Origin: a bacterium
GTDB taxonomy: Bacteria > Electryoneota > RPQS01
Direction: 5' to 3'
Length of the DNA stretch: 64,000 bases
NCBI GenBank assembly: GCA_016703065.1
Contig: JADJCU010000003.1
Location: 248,001-312,000, forward strand
Translations under genes and position numbers: made by a program
Part shown: positions 44,056 through 51,548 of the stretch, in pieces
Numbering within the stretch: position 1 is the stretch's first letter
Layout: each line of letters opens with the position of its first letter
The notes under the pieces: model-generated
Told to the model about the DNA's origin: nothing
The model's database searches: none
What the model saw: only the letters and a program-made list of their open reading frames with translations

Positions 44056-45425
44056 ATGATTTCTTCCAATCTGGCCGTGAAATGGCGCAACACGGGCGCT
44101 TCATAGGTTAAGCGAAGCGGCTTGATTTTGTGGCGATCCTTGTACATCTCGGTAATGGACTCGGCGACGTAAGTCATGTGCGCAGTTGTGTAGACTCGAC
44201 GCGGAATCGCGAGACGCACGAGTTCGAGGTGTGGCGCTACGTGTTTGCCGGTAGCGGGGTCCAGATGACCGAACATCAAAGAACCGATTTCGACGCCGCG
44301 TATCCCCGCTTCCCGGTACAGGGCAACGGTGAGCGCCACTCCGGGGAATTGCTCGGGCGAAATGTGATCGCAGAAGGCTTTCGCGTCGATGAAAACGGCG
44401 TGACCACCGACGGGGCGAACGATCGCGATACCTGCATCCCAGAGCATGTCGCCAAGATAGCGGACCTGCGCAGTGCGATACTGCAAATACTCGGGTTCCA
44501 TACCTTCATAGAGACCAATTGCCACGGCCTCAAGATCGCGGCCTGCGAGGCCGCCGTAGGTGGGGAAACCTTCGATCAGGATGAGCTTTTGCGGCAATCT
44601 GCGAGCGAGCTCAATGTCATTCATGGCGATGAAGCCGCCGATATTGACAAGCGCGTCCTTCTTCGCGGACATCCAGCAGCCGTCGGCGTGACTGAAGAGT
44701 TCGCGGGCGATCTCGATGATCGTTTTGCCTTTGTAGCCCGCTTCGAACTCGTGAATGAACCAGCAGTTTTCCGCAAAGCGGGCACAGTCGATGAAGAATG
44801 GAACACCGAATTGTTTGCAAAGACGCGATGCGCCGCGAATGTTTTCCATCGACACCGGCTGACCGCCAGCGGAGTTGTTGGTAACGGTCATGACCACGAG
44901 CGGAATGTTGTCGCGATTTGCTTTGAGATTGGCCTCGAGCTTCTCGAGGTCCATGTTGCCTTTCCAGAGTTTGCCGAGCTGGGGATCGTACGCCTCTTTG
45001 ACGGGCAAGTCGAGGGCTTCGGCGTTATTCATCTCGACATTTGCGCGCGTCGTATCGAAGTGTGTGTTGGCAATGATGGTCTTGCCGGCCGCACAGATGG
45101 TGGAGAAGAGCAGATTCTCCGCGACTCGGCCTTGATGGGTAGGCGTGACATAGGGAAAACCGGTGACGTCACGCACCGCTGCTTCAAACTTAAAGAAGCT
45201 CTTTGAACCGGCATAGCTTTCATCACCGATCATCAGTCCGGCCCATTGCTGGTCACTCATGGCGCCGGTCCCGGAATCGGTAAGCAGGTCAACGTAGATT
45301 GCGTCGGAGGGGATCATGAATACGTTGAGTCCGGCGCGCTCGAGGAGTTGCTCGCGTTCGTCGCGCGTCGTGCGGCGGATTTTCTCAACGACTTTAATAC
45401 GAAACGGTTCGGCAGGAAATCTCAT
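44052..45425 (-). CDS. tnaA: Tryptophanase (PLP-dependent beta-eliminating lyase)
   Basis: The tryptophanase/tyrosine phenol-lyase family splits aromatic amino acids to pyruvate, ammonia and indole or phenol. The 457 residues include EPFRIKVVEKIRRTTR, YVDLLTDSGTGAMSD, PTHQGRVAENLL, the PLP lysine in WMSAKKDALVNIGG and PVGGHAVFIDA. Residues that separate the two activities favour tryptophanase: FDTT (tyrosine phenol-lyase has FTTT), CARFAEN (not RCVEN) and RGVEIGS with Val where the phenol-lyase has the phenol-binding Arg. It heads the operon with SDR, HAD and fbp genes. No TnaC-like leader is visible upstream. Confidence 0.85.
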   Translation of the reverse strand: MRFPAEPFRIKVVEKIRRTTRDEREQLLERAGLNVFMIPSDAIYVDLLTDSGTGAMSDQQWAGLMIGDESYAGSKSFFKFEAAVRDVTGFPYVTPTHQGRVAENLLFSTICAAGKTIIANTHFDTTRANVEMNNAEALDLPVKEAYDPQLGKLWKGNMDLEKLEANLKANRDNIPLVVMTVTNNSAGGQPVSMENIRGASRLCKQFGVPFFIDCARFAENCWFIHEFEAGYKGKTIIEIARELFSHADGCWMSAKKDALVNIGGFIAMNDIELARRLPQKLILIEGFPTYGGLAGRDLEAVAIGLYEGMEPEYLQYRTAQVRYLGDMLWDAGIAIVRPVGGHAVFIDAKAFCDHISPEQFPGVALTVALYREAGIRGVEIGSLMFGHLDPATGKHVAPHLELVRLAIPRRVYTTAHMTYVAESITEMYKDRHKIKPLRLTYEAPVLRHFTARLEEII

Positions 45426-45484
45426 GGCAATGTTAGCTTTCGAATAGGATCAGAGTAGGTCAAGCAGCGTGAAAGCCGCAAACA

Positions 45485-45508
45485 GAAAACCCCTGTCACG
45501 GGGTCGAA
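45485..45508 (-). terminator. Possible terminator after the PdxJ-like gene
   Basis: A short stem (ACCCC/GGGGT, loop of 6) is followed on the minus strand by TTTTC. It ends the partner-switching/coaD operon before tnaA. Confidence 0.5.
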
Positions 45509-46183
45509 TCAGCGGAGCCAGCGGTCGAAAATATTCAGGGAGTTTTCCCATCCATGCCGGAGTGCAAGTTGCCAGAGGGTAGGCAGGGGCACCAGTTCTT
45601 CAACGGCTTCAAGTTGCGCAAAGGACGGGGCAAGGTGCTGCTCTACCGGCCCGTAGAGCATCACACGCAAACCACTCTTCCGGGCGAGCGCTGCAATTAA
45701 ATTCAACCGAGCAAGTTCATCATCGGCCTGAGCGCGGGACGCTGCGTGGTGAACGCGGTCAGTTGCGAAAACCACCCACTGCACACGAGCACGAATGAGA
45801 TTTTTCAAGACTTGGGGATCGGGTTCAATCAATACGGAGACTTCCTGATGCGATCCAACCAGGCGTTCGGCGAGTGACGCGATGGAATGGAAATCCTGCA
45901 CAGTGCGGCCGTCGTCACTGATAAGAAATCGATCAGGCGCATTACCGAGTCTGCTCAAGTTGTCCACGTGCTGCAGTGACGCATGCACGCAGAGCAACGG
46001 CAGGCCGGGTCGGTCGAAGCGCGTCAGGCTATCGCGGGAACCGCCGTCGGCAGGGTTGGCAACGATCAGACCGGAGGCACCGGATCGAGCCGCAACATAG
46101 GCTATGTCCAGATCGTCAAGGTCTGGAATCGTCTCCGCAAGCCTGGCAACGGGTTCAAGCGAGACGAAAACGCGCGGTTTCAC
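45509..46183 (-). CDS. PdxJ-like TIM-barrel protein lacking the catalytic residues
   Basis: This 224-residue protein aligns by eye with pyridoxine 5'-phosphate synthase PdxJ along its whole length. RVFVSLEPVARLAETIP stands for VNIDHVATLR..., DIAYVAARSGASGLIV for ...AAELAGADGITV, QEVSVLIEPDPQVLKNLI for VSLFIDAD...QI, and LARLNLIAALARKSGLRVML for LARI..AA..A..LGL.V. The catalytic HLRED is replaced by VANPADGG, and the histidine of the AGHGL loop by YGPVEQ. It is therefore probably not a functional PdxJ. It is co-translated with coaD (4-base overlap). The assignment is from remembered family patterns, not a search. Confidence 0.55.
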   Translation of the reverse strand: MKPRVFVSLEPVARLAETIPDLDDLDIAYVAARSGASGLIVANPADGGSRDSLTRFDRPGLPLLCVHASLQHVDNLSRLGNAPDRFLISDDGRTVQDFHSIASLAERLVGSHQEVSVLIEPDPQVLKNLIRARVQWVVFATDRVHHAASRAQADDELARLNLIAALARKSGLRVMLYGPVEQHLAPSFAQLEAVEELVPLPTLWQLALRHGWENSLNIFDRWLR

Positions 46184-46668
46184 GAGCGGTCCGGTTTGAA
46201 TTTGTCCTGCAGAGCGAGAGCAACATGGGGCGGCACGAAGGAGTCGACCGACCCTCCGAGACGGGCGACTTCGCGGACAATCGAGCTATTGAGGTACGTG
46301 TACTGCTCGCCCGGCATCAGGAAGACGGTCGTGACGGTAGGCGCGAGGACGCGATTGGCGAGGGCGATTCGAAATTCGTAATCGAAATCGGAGACCGCGC
46401 GCAGTCCGCGGATAATCGCATTTGCCTCGTGGTCGCGGGCGTAATCGACCAAAAGGCCGTTGCACTGTCCGACATCCACGTTCTGAAGATGTTTCGTCGC
46501 CTCGCGGATCAGTTTGGTTCGTTCTTCGATCGAAAAGAGCGGAGACTTCTGCGAGTGGATAGCCAGCGTTACGATAATGCGATCAAACAACGACGCTGCA
46601 CGTTCGATAACGTCAAGGTGGCCGTAGGTAATTGGGTCGAACGTGCCGGGATAGAGAGCGATGCGCAT
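46180..46668 (-). CDS. coaD: Phosphopantetheine adenylyltransferase CoaD
   Basis: CoaD makes dephospho-CoA from 4'-phosphopantetheine and ATP. The 162 residues carry YPGTFDPITYGHLDVIERA (nucleotide-binding HxGH variant TYGH), LLVDYARDHEANAIIRGLRA and the C-terminal YTYLNSSIVREVARLGG. All standard. It sits between the RsbW-type kinase (TAATG overlap) and the PdxJ-like gene, so it is transcribed with the regulatory module. Confidence 0.96.
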   Translation of the reverse strand: MRIALYPGTFDPITYGHLDVIERAASLFDRIIVTLAIHSQKSPLFSIEERTKLIREATKHLQNVDVGQCNGLLVDYARDHEANAIIRGLRAVSDFDYEFRIALANRVLAPTVTTVFLMPGEQYTYLNSSIVREVARLGGSVDSFVPPHVALALQDKFKPDRS

Positions 46669-47096
46669 TACGCTTGCGGCGAGATTCGTTTGAAGATGGT
46701 AATCAACATCCCGTCATCGAGGCGGGTTACGGCGACATCGTCCATCATAGCGCGGACGATGAGAATACCGCGGCCGTGATCATCAAAGATGTGATCGGGC
46801 GCTGTGGGATCGGGAACGGACATTGAGTCGAAACCGGGGCCATAGTCACGGACAGCGACACGCATGCCTTCCGGCAGACTTTCGATGATAATGCAGACGG
46901 GGAGTTCAGCGCGCTCCTTGTGCGCATGGACAATCGCATTCATGACGAGCTCGGTAACGCAAATACCGATGTCGGCAAGGGCGTCCTTGTCGAGCCCGAG
47001 CGACACCGCGAACCCTTCGACGAATTCGTCAACTTTCTCGATCTGATCCACGCTTGACGGGATCTCGAGTTTTTCAGTTCTCAGCGCTGGAGTCAT
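46668..47096 (-). CDS. RsbW/SpoIIAB-type anti-sigma serine kinase
   Basis: A 142-residue GHKL ATPase of the anti-sigma family. The N box is ELVMNAIVHAH, G1 is VRDYGPGFD and G2 is HGRGILIVRAM. Kinases of this type phosphorylate a STAS-domain antagonist and bind a sigma factor or other target. It overlaps the end of the phosphatase gene by 23 bases. The two STAS proteins upstream are the obvious partners; no sigma factor gene lies nearby. Confidence 0.9.
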   Translation of the reverse strand: MTPALRTEKLEIPSSVDQIEKVDEFVEGFAVSLGLDKDALADIGICVTELVMNAIVHAHKERAELPVCIIIESLPEGMRVAVRDYGPGFDSMSVPDPTAPDHIFDDHGRGILIVRAMMDDVAVTRLDDGMLITIFKRISPQA

Positions 47097-48524
47097 ACTT
47101 CACGATTGAAAGGGTCAAATCATCCATCGTCAAATCCGGCGCTTGAAACGCATACACATCGTGACTGATGCGCCGGGCCATTTCATTAGCCGGCAGAGCG
47201 CGGTAGCGGTCAACCGCGTCGGCCAGTCTGTCCATGCCAAATTCGTTGCCCGCTTCATCGCGGGCTTCGGTCACGCCATCCGTATAGAACACCAGGATGT
47301 CATTCGGTTCAAGGTTTATGAGGCCTTCCTCCTACGTTGCGCCGGGCAGGAAGCCGAGAATGGGGCCTCCATCACTGAGCCTTACCGGTTGCTGACGATC
47401 GCGCATCAGGAGAGGCGGGTTGTGCCCGGCATTCGAAAAGGTCAAGACGTTTTGCTTTCGATTCAGCACGCCATAGACGGCCGTGACATAGCTGTCGGGC
47501 GGAGTTGTTTCGACGAGAAACTCATTGACGCGCTCGAGAATTGTCTTGATTGCATAGTGCGCCCGTGATTCGATGCGGATACATGCGCGGAAGTTGGCCA
47601 TCAGGAGCGCGGCGGCGACACCGTGGCCGGCGACATCGCTCATGATGATGCCGAGGTCATCTTCGGTGATACGAATGAAGTCATAGTAATCACCGCCGAC
47701 CTCACTCGAGGGGAAGTTCATGCCGCCCATGTCGTAGGGCGCAAACTGGGGCATGGACTTGGGGAGGAATCCGGTGTGTATTCTGCGGGCGGACTGAGCT
47801 CTTCTTCAATGCGGCGGGTGTGATGTCGCTCGCGGTCATTCCGTGCGCGTTCCAACGCGACGCCGGCATGGCTGGCAAAGGTCAGAAGAGTACGCAAGTC
47901 GCGTTCAGAGAAGGCGTCAACGACGTCTGATTCGAGATTGAATGCGCCGATGAGTTCATCACGGACGAAGATCGGCACGGCGAGTTCGGAGAGAGTGGCC
48001 GGGCGAACCTCGACGTAACGGTGATCTTTACGGACATCCGGAACATAAAGTGGTTTGCCCGAGAAGACCACGGTGGCAACGATGCCCTCACCGTGTTTGA
48101 CGCCTTCCTGGAATTTAGATGAGCACGATTGCGCTGGGCTCCTTTGATAGCCCGAGAGCATGTCGACTTCGATGATGCCAAGGTCTTTGTTGAAGACAAA
48201 GATACCGGCAGCATCGTACTTAACGACCTGTCCGAGAGATTCGAGGATTGCGCGGAGGACATCGCGAATGTCGGCGGCGCTGGAGAGTCGGAGCGAGACC
48301 TCCTGGAGGAGCTGGTACTCCGCGCGTTCACGTTCGGCTTCGGCCTTGAACCTCAGAAGTTCTTGGGACGAGGCAACGGAAGCAGCAAGCTTAAGGAAAC
48401 GGTCGATCCGCGCAGAATCAGCCTTCTTCGCGCGAAGATCATCAAGCAGGTCAGCGACCGCACGCTCGAGTTCATCCACACTTGAAGACGACCGCAGGTT
48501 GTCACGGTGCGCCTCTTTCATCAC
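47074..48524 (-). CDS. GAF-PP2C phosphatase, RsbU type (frameshift and in-frame TAG in sequence)
   Basis: The N-terminal coiled coil and GAF domain (KYDAAGIFVFNKDLG, KPLYVPDVRKDHRYVEVR, ELIGAFNLESD) precede a SpoIIE/PP2C phosphatase domain with GGDYYDFIRITEDDLGI, VAGHGVAAALLMA, FSNAGHNPPLL and the C-terminal VFYTDGVTEA. Two lesions occur. Near 47797 one base is missing in GAGCTCAG, where the frame must pass from RIEEEL to QSARRIHTGF. At 47332-47334 an in-frame TAG interrupts LPGA-T-EEGLINLEP, where relatives have Tyr (TAC to TAG). Corrected, it is 483 residues. It should dephosphorylate the STAS proteins in response to a GAF ligand. Confidence 0.85.
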
Positions 48525-48563
48525 ATCATATACGGGTTCGCGGGTCGCCAGAGGAGTAGCGGA

Positions 48564-48889
48564 TTACACGAAGCTCTTGATCGCGTTTTCGACGCTGTCG
48601 TGGCTGTCAAAAACGGAGTTGAGCTTGGTGATAACGAGCAGAGATTGAATTTTGTCGGTCGTGCGGGCAAGCTTCATTTCCGAACCGGCATTTTTCAGGG
48701 TCGTGTAGGCCGACACGAGCAGGCCGATGCCGGAGCTGTTCATCCACTCGACTTCGCCGAGGTCGATGACAACTTTCTTGTGGTTCGAGGCACGGCATCA
48801 TGGAATTGGACCGACTCGGGGCCGCCCATGATTTTGCCGGAGAGGCCGACGAGGTAAATTCCATTCTGTTCAGAGGTCTTCAGCTTCAT
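48564..48889 (-). CDS. STAS-domain anti-sigma factor antagonist (frameshift in sequence)
   Basis: The ATG with AAGGAG upstream opens MKLKTSEQNGIYLVGLSGKI and MGGPESVQFHDAV. The frame then shifts near 48795, and the other frame gives HKKVVIDLGEVEWMNSSGIG, LLVSAYTTLKNAG and LARTTDKIQSLLVITKLNSV to the stop at 48564. NSSGIG holds the phosphorylated Ser. A few residues of the first helix may be missing, because the spacing between HDAV and HKKV is short. About 108 residues. It is a partner of the RsbW-type kinase. Confidence 0.85.
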
Positions 48890-48959
48890 GTGGAAGAGAC
48901 TCCTTGTGGGGTTATGCTGAATGATAAAAGAGGAAGTTCAAAAAGGGAAGAGTCAGCGG

Positions 48960-49295
48960 CTACAATGCGGCAAGCGCGCTGTCAAGGTCAGGATGCAGCG
49001 GAAAGATGGAATCAAAGCGGGTCATCTGCAAGACATTGAAGACCTTGGGGCGGCATCCGCACAGGACCAGCGCACCGCCGCGGTTTTTCATACTGGTGAA
49101 CGCAGAAACCAACTGCCCAACGCCCCAGCTATTCAGCCATTCGACATCACTTAAGTCGATGACGGCCTTGGTGCAGCCGTCGTCAGCGGCGCGCTTGATT
49201 TGATCGTAGAAGCCGCCTTCGGACGGGCCACCCATGAGCCTGCCGACAAGCGCGACGATGAACCTGTCGCCGTCCCAATATGTGCGTGCAATCAT
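48960..49295 (-). CDS. STAS-domain protein
   Basis: A 111-residue STAS domain: LVGRLMGGPSEGGFYDQIKR, AVIDLSDVEWLNSWGVGQLV, SAFTSMKNRGGALVLCG and a C-terminal VLQMTRFDSIFPLH. The phosphoacceptor position is retained (LNSWGVG, Ser at the second position of the loop). It is intact and close in sequence to the neighbouring STAS protein, so the pair may be a duplication with separate inputs to the same kinase and phosphatase. Confidence 0.88.
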   Translation of the reverse strand: MIARTYWDGDRFIVALVGRLMGGPSEGGFYDQIKRAADDGCTKAVIDLSDVEWLNSWGVGQLVSAFTSMKNRGGALVLCGCRPKVFNVLQMTRFDSIFPLHPDLDSALAAL

Positions 49296-49322
49296 GGCCG
49301 GTTACTCTGCATGTGTCTCGGA

Positions 49323-49763
49323 TTAGAATCCATGTCCGCGCGTGCGCCTAAGGTCGAGCAGTGCGTCAATGAAGAAACGCTTGGTCGGGTCATGCTTCGG
49401 ATGCAGCTTGATGGCCTTCAGAGCGAGGATTTCGTCGGGCGAAGGGTTCATCAGGAGCCGCTGCTCTTTGTCATCGAGAAAGTCCTGCAGTCCGGAATAG
49501 ACGTAGCCATCCTCGGGGGTGTAGGTAATATGCTCAAAGGCCAATTTGCCGAGAATGAGCTCTTCGACGCGGAGGTTCAGTCCGGCCGAGATTTTCTCGA
49601 GGAAATCGAGTGTCGGCGACGAGCGGCCATTTTCGACGAGGGACAAATATGACCGGTTGACGCGGACGAGACCGGAGAGCGCCTCTTGCGAGATGTCGGC
49701 CGCTTTGCGGGCATCGCGAATGCGTTCACCGATGTTAATCGGGTGCTTACGTGGCTGGACCAT
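49323..49763 (-). CDS. XRE-family transcriptional regulator, probably leaderless
   Basis: A 146-residue DNA-binding protein. The helix-turn-helix is INIGERIRDARKAADISQEA followed by LSGLVRVNRSYLSLVENGRS and SPTLDFLEKIS. The C-terminal half (YTPEDGYVYSGLQDFLDDKE) is probably a dimer or effector domain. I take the ATG of MVQPRKHP at 49763. A sigma70-type promoter ends just upstream, so its predicted transcription start falls on the A of this ATG. It is the first gene of the partner-switching operon, 27 bases before the second STAS gene. Confidence 0.85.
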   Translation of the reverse strand: MVQPRKHPINIGERIRDARKAADISQEALSGLVRVNRSYLSLVENGRSSPTLDFLEKISAGLNLRVEELILGKLAFEHITYTPEDGYVYSGLQDFLDDKEQRLLMNPSPDEILALKAIKLHPKHDPTKRFFIDALLDLRRTRGHGF

Positions 49764-49769
49764 GCTCAA

Positions 49770-49798
49770 AAGATACGGAGATGTTGTCAGATTGTCAA
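49770..49798 (-). promoter_or_regulatory. Sigma70-type promoter of the XRE/partner-switching operon
   Basis: On the minus strand a perfect TTGACA is followed after 17 bases by TATCTT. TGACA and GTTG elements form an imperfect repeat around the -35 (GTTGACAATCTGACAAC), a possible autoregulatory operator for the XRE protein. Confidence 0.65.
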
Positions 49799-49838
49799 CA
49801 ACGATACCTCGTGGTCAGAGAAGCGTCGTTAATACCGT

Positions 49839-51536
49839 TCAGAAACCGATCGCAGCACCGATTCCCCTGCTGTCCGCCGCTCCTGTCCACCCTCCGCGCA
49901 CGGAGTCGGCCATTATTGCTTGAACACGGGACTTAGCCGGCCCGATGTCAACGGTTTGTCCGCGGGCGGCAAGCTGCTGCTGGACATCAAACACATGGTC
50001 CGGTTCCATGAACAGGCGGTCCGGCATCCACTGCGCGTGGATCCGGGGGCTGTCGACGGCCTCCTGAATGTCCATACCGAAGTCGAGGGCGTTAAGTATG
50101 GCCAGGAGTGTGGCCGTGATAATGCGGGGACCGCCCGCACCACCGGCCAGCAGATAGGGATTTCCGTCCTTGAGGACGATGGTGGGTGACATTGAAGACA
50201 GGGGCTTCTTGCCTGGTTCAATTTCGTTGGCAGCCTTTCCGACCAGACCAAAGAAATTGGCCTTTCCGGGTTCGGTCACGAAATCGTCCATTTCATTGTT
50301 GAGCAGGATTCCGGTTCCGGGGATGGTGATTCCCGTCGCGAAAGGGGTGTTGACGGTCGCAGTGAGCGACACGGCATTGCCTTCAGCATCGACAACACAG
50401 AAGTGCGTGGTGTGATGCTCGATACCGGAGAGGAACTCCCACGGCGCACCGGGGGCAGGATTGGACAAATGGGACGCTCGGGAGATTTTCTTGCGCAGCG
50501 TGTCGGCGTAGGCTTTGTGAATCAGCGCCTCCACCGGGACAACTGTGAACGCGGGGTCGCCGAGAAACTCGGCACGATCCGCAAATGTCAGGGTCATTGC
50601 TTCAGCAATAAGGTGCAGGGATTCAGAGGACCCTGCACCGAGATAACCCAGCGGATAGTCTTCGAGGAGGTTAAGCAACTGAATGAGGTGAATTCCGCCA
50701 GAACTTGGTAGCGGCATCGAGAGGATGTCGAAACCACGATAGGTTCCGCGAACCGGTTCAAGTTGGACAGGTGCGTAGGCCGCAAGGTCTTTTGCAGAGA
50801 TAACTCCGCCGTTCGATTGCATGAACGACACAATACGATCAGCCGTTTCACCTGAATAGAAGCTCTGTGCGCCATCCTGTTGCAACAGGCGGAGTGTCAG
50901 CGCAAGGTCTCGTTGCACAAGGTAATCACCTTTTGCACGCGGTTTTCCGTCGTCGTTGAAATAGACGGCGCGAGAACCGGGATCGGAACCGAGTCGGGTT
51001 GCGTAGGAGTTAATGACGCCGGCGTAGTATTCGTGAATCGGGAAACCGGTGTCAGCAAGAGCGACTGCCGGCGCGAGCGCTTCAGCGAAGGGCAGATTGC
51101 CGAATTCACGGGAGAGCAATTCGAGCGCGGCGACTTCACCGGGCACGCCTGCGGCGAGCGGAGAATAGAGCGACAGGTCAGTGCGGTCGGAGGTCTTGCG
51201 CGGGACGAACATCAGGCGGGATGCGCGTTCCGGGGCGACTTCGCGACCGTCGATTGCGGCAGCGCGTCCATCGGCCATGTGCAAGACGACAAAGCACCCG
51301 CCTCCAATGCCGCTCGAGTAGCCTTCGGTGACGCCGAGAGCAAACGCGACGGCAACCGCAGCGTCGGCAGCGTTGCCGCCGTTACGGAGGGTCTCAAGTC
51401 CGGCGCGGGTCGCGTGCGAATCGGCAGAAGCTACCATTACGGACGGCGCCCATGCGGGCCGCCGCGTGGCCGATATGGCACACGCGGCGGTGAGAAGAAG
51501 AACGGCTGTCAGTGCGATTAGAAGCCGAAGTTTCAA
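49839..51536 (-). CDS. ggt: Gamma-glutamyltransferase (autoprocessing, secreted)
   Basis: GGT cleaves and transfers the gamma-glutamyl group of glutathione. A signal peptide (LLIALTAVLLLTAACAIS; possible lipoprotein Cys) is followed by RNGGNAADAAVAVAFALGVT and GIGGGCFVVLH of the large subunit. The autocatalytic Thr is in the TTHFCVVDAEGNAVSLTATV segment (the second Thr), starting the small subunit, with GTGILLNNEMDDF and AGGAGGPRIITATLLAILN after it. The start is TTG with AGGGAG eight bases upstream. At 565 residues it is the full family length. It is the last gene of the subtilase-M14-GGT operon. Confidence 0.93.
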   Translation of the reverse strand: MKLRLLIALTAVLLLTAACAISATRRPAWAPSVMVASADSHATRAGLETLRNGGNAADAAVAVAFALGVTEGYSSGIGGGCFVVLHMADGRAAAIDGREVAPERASRLMFVPRKTSDRTDLSLYSPLAAGVPGEVAALELLSREFGNLPFAEALAPAVALADTGFPIHEYYAGVINSYATRLGSDPGSRAVYFNDDGKPRAKGDYLVQRDLALTLRLLQQDGAQSFYSGETADRIVSFMQSNGGVISAKDLAAYAPVQLEPVRGTYRGFDILSMPLPSSGGIHLIQLLNLLEDYPLGYLGAGSSESLHLIAEAMTLTFADRAEFLGDPAFTVVPVEALIHKAYADTLRKKISRASHLSNPAPGAPWEFLSGIEHHTTHFCVVDAEGNAVSLTATVNTPFATGITIPGTGILLNNEMDDFVTEPGKANFFGLVGKAANEIEPGKKPLSSMSPTIVLKDGNPYLLAGGAGGPRIITATLLAILNALDFGMDIQEAVDSPRIHAQWMPDRLFMEPDHVFDVQQQLAARGQTVDIGPAKSRVQAIMADSVRGGWTGAADSRGIGAAIGF

Positions 51537-51548
51537 GAGACCATCTCC

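Noticed and set aside
44130..45206. A 358-codon plus-strand frame opposite tnaA
   Set aside because: The opposite strand is fully conserved tryptophanase; this is a shadow.
47332..47334. Pyrrolysine insertion or genetic recoding at the TAG
   Set aside because: No other in-frame TAG was seen in this window, TAG is used as a normal stop elsewhere, and relatives have Tyr here, so an error or simple nonsense change is far more likely.
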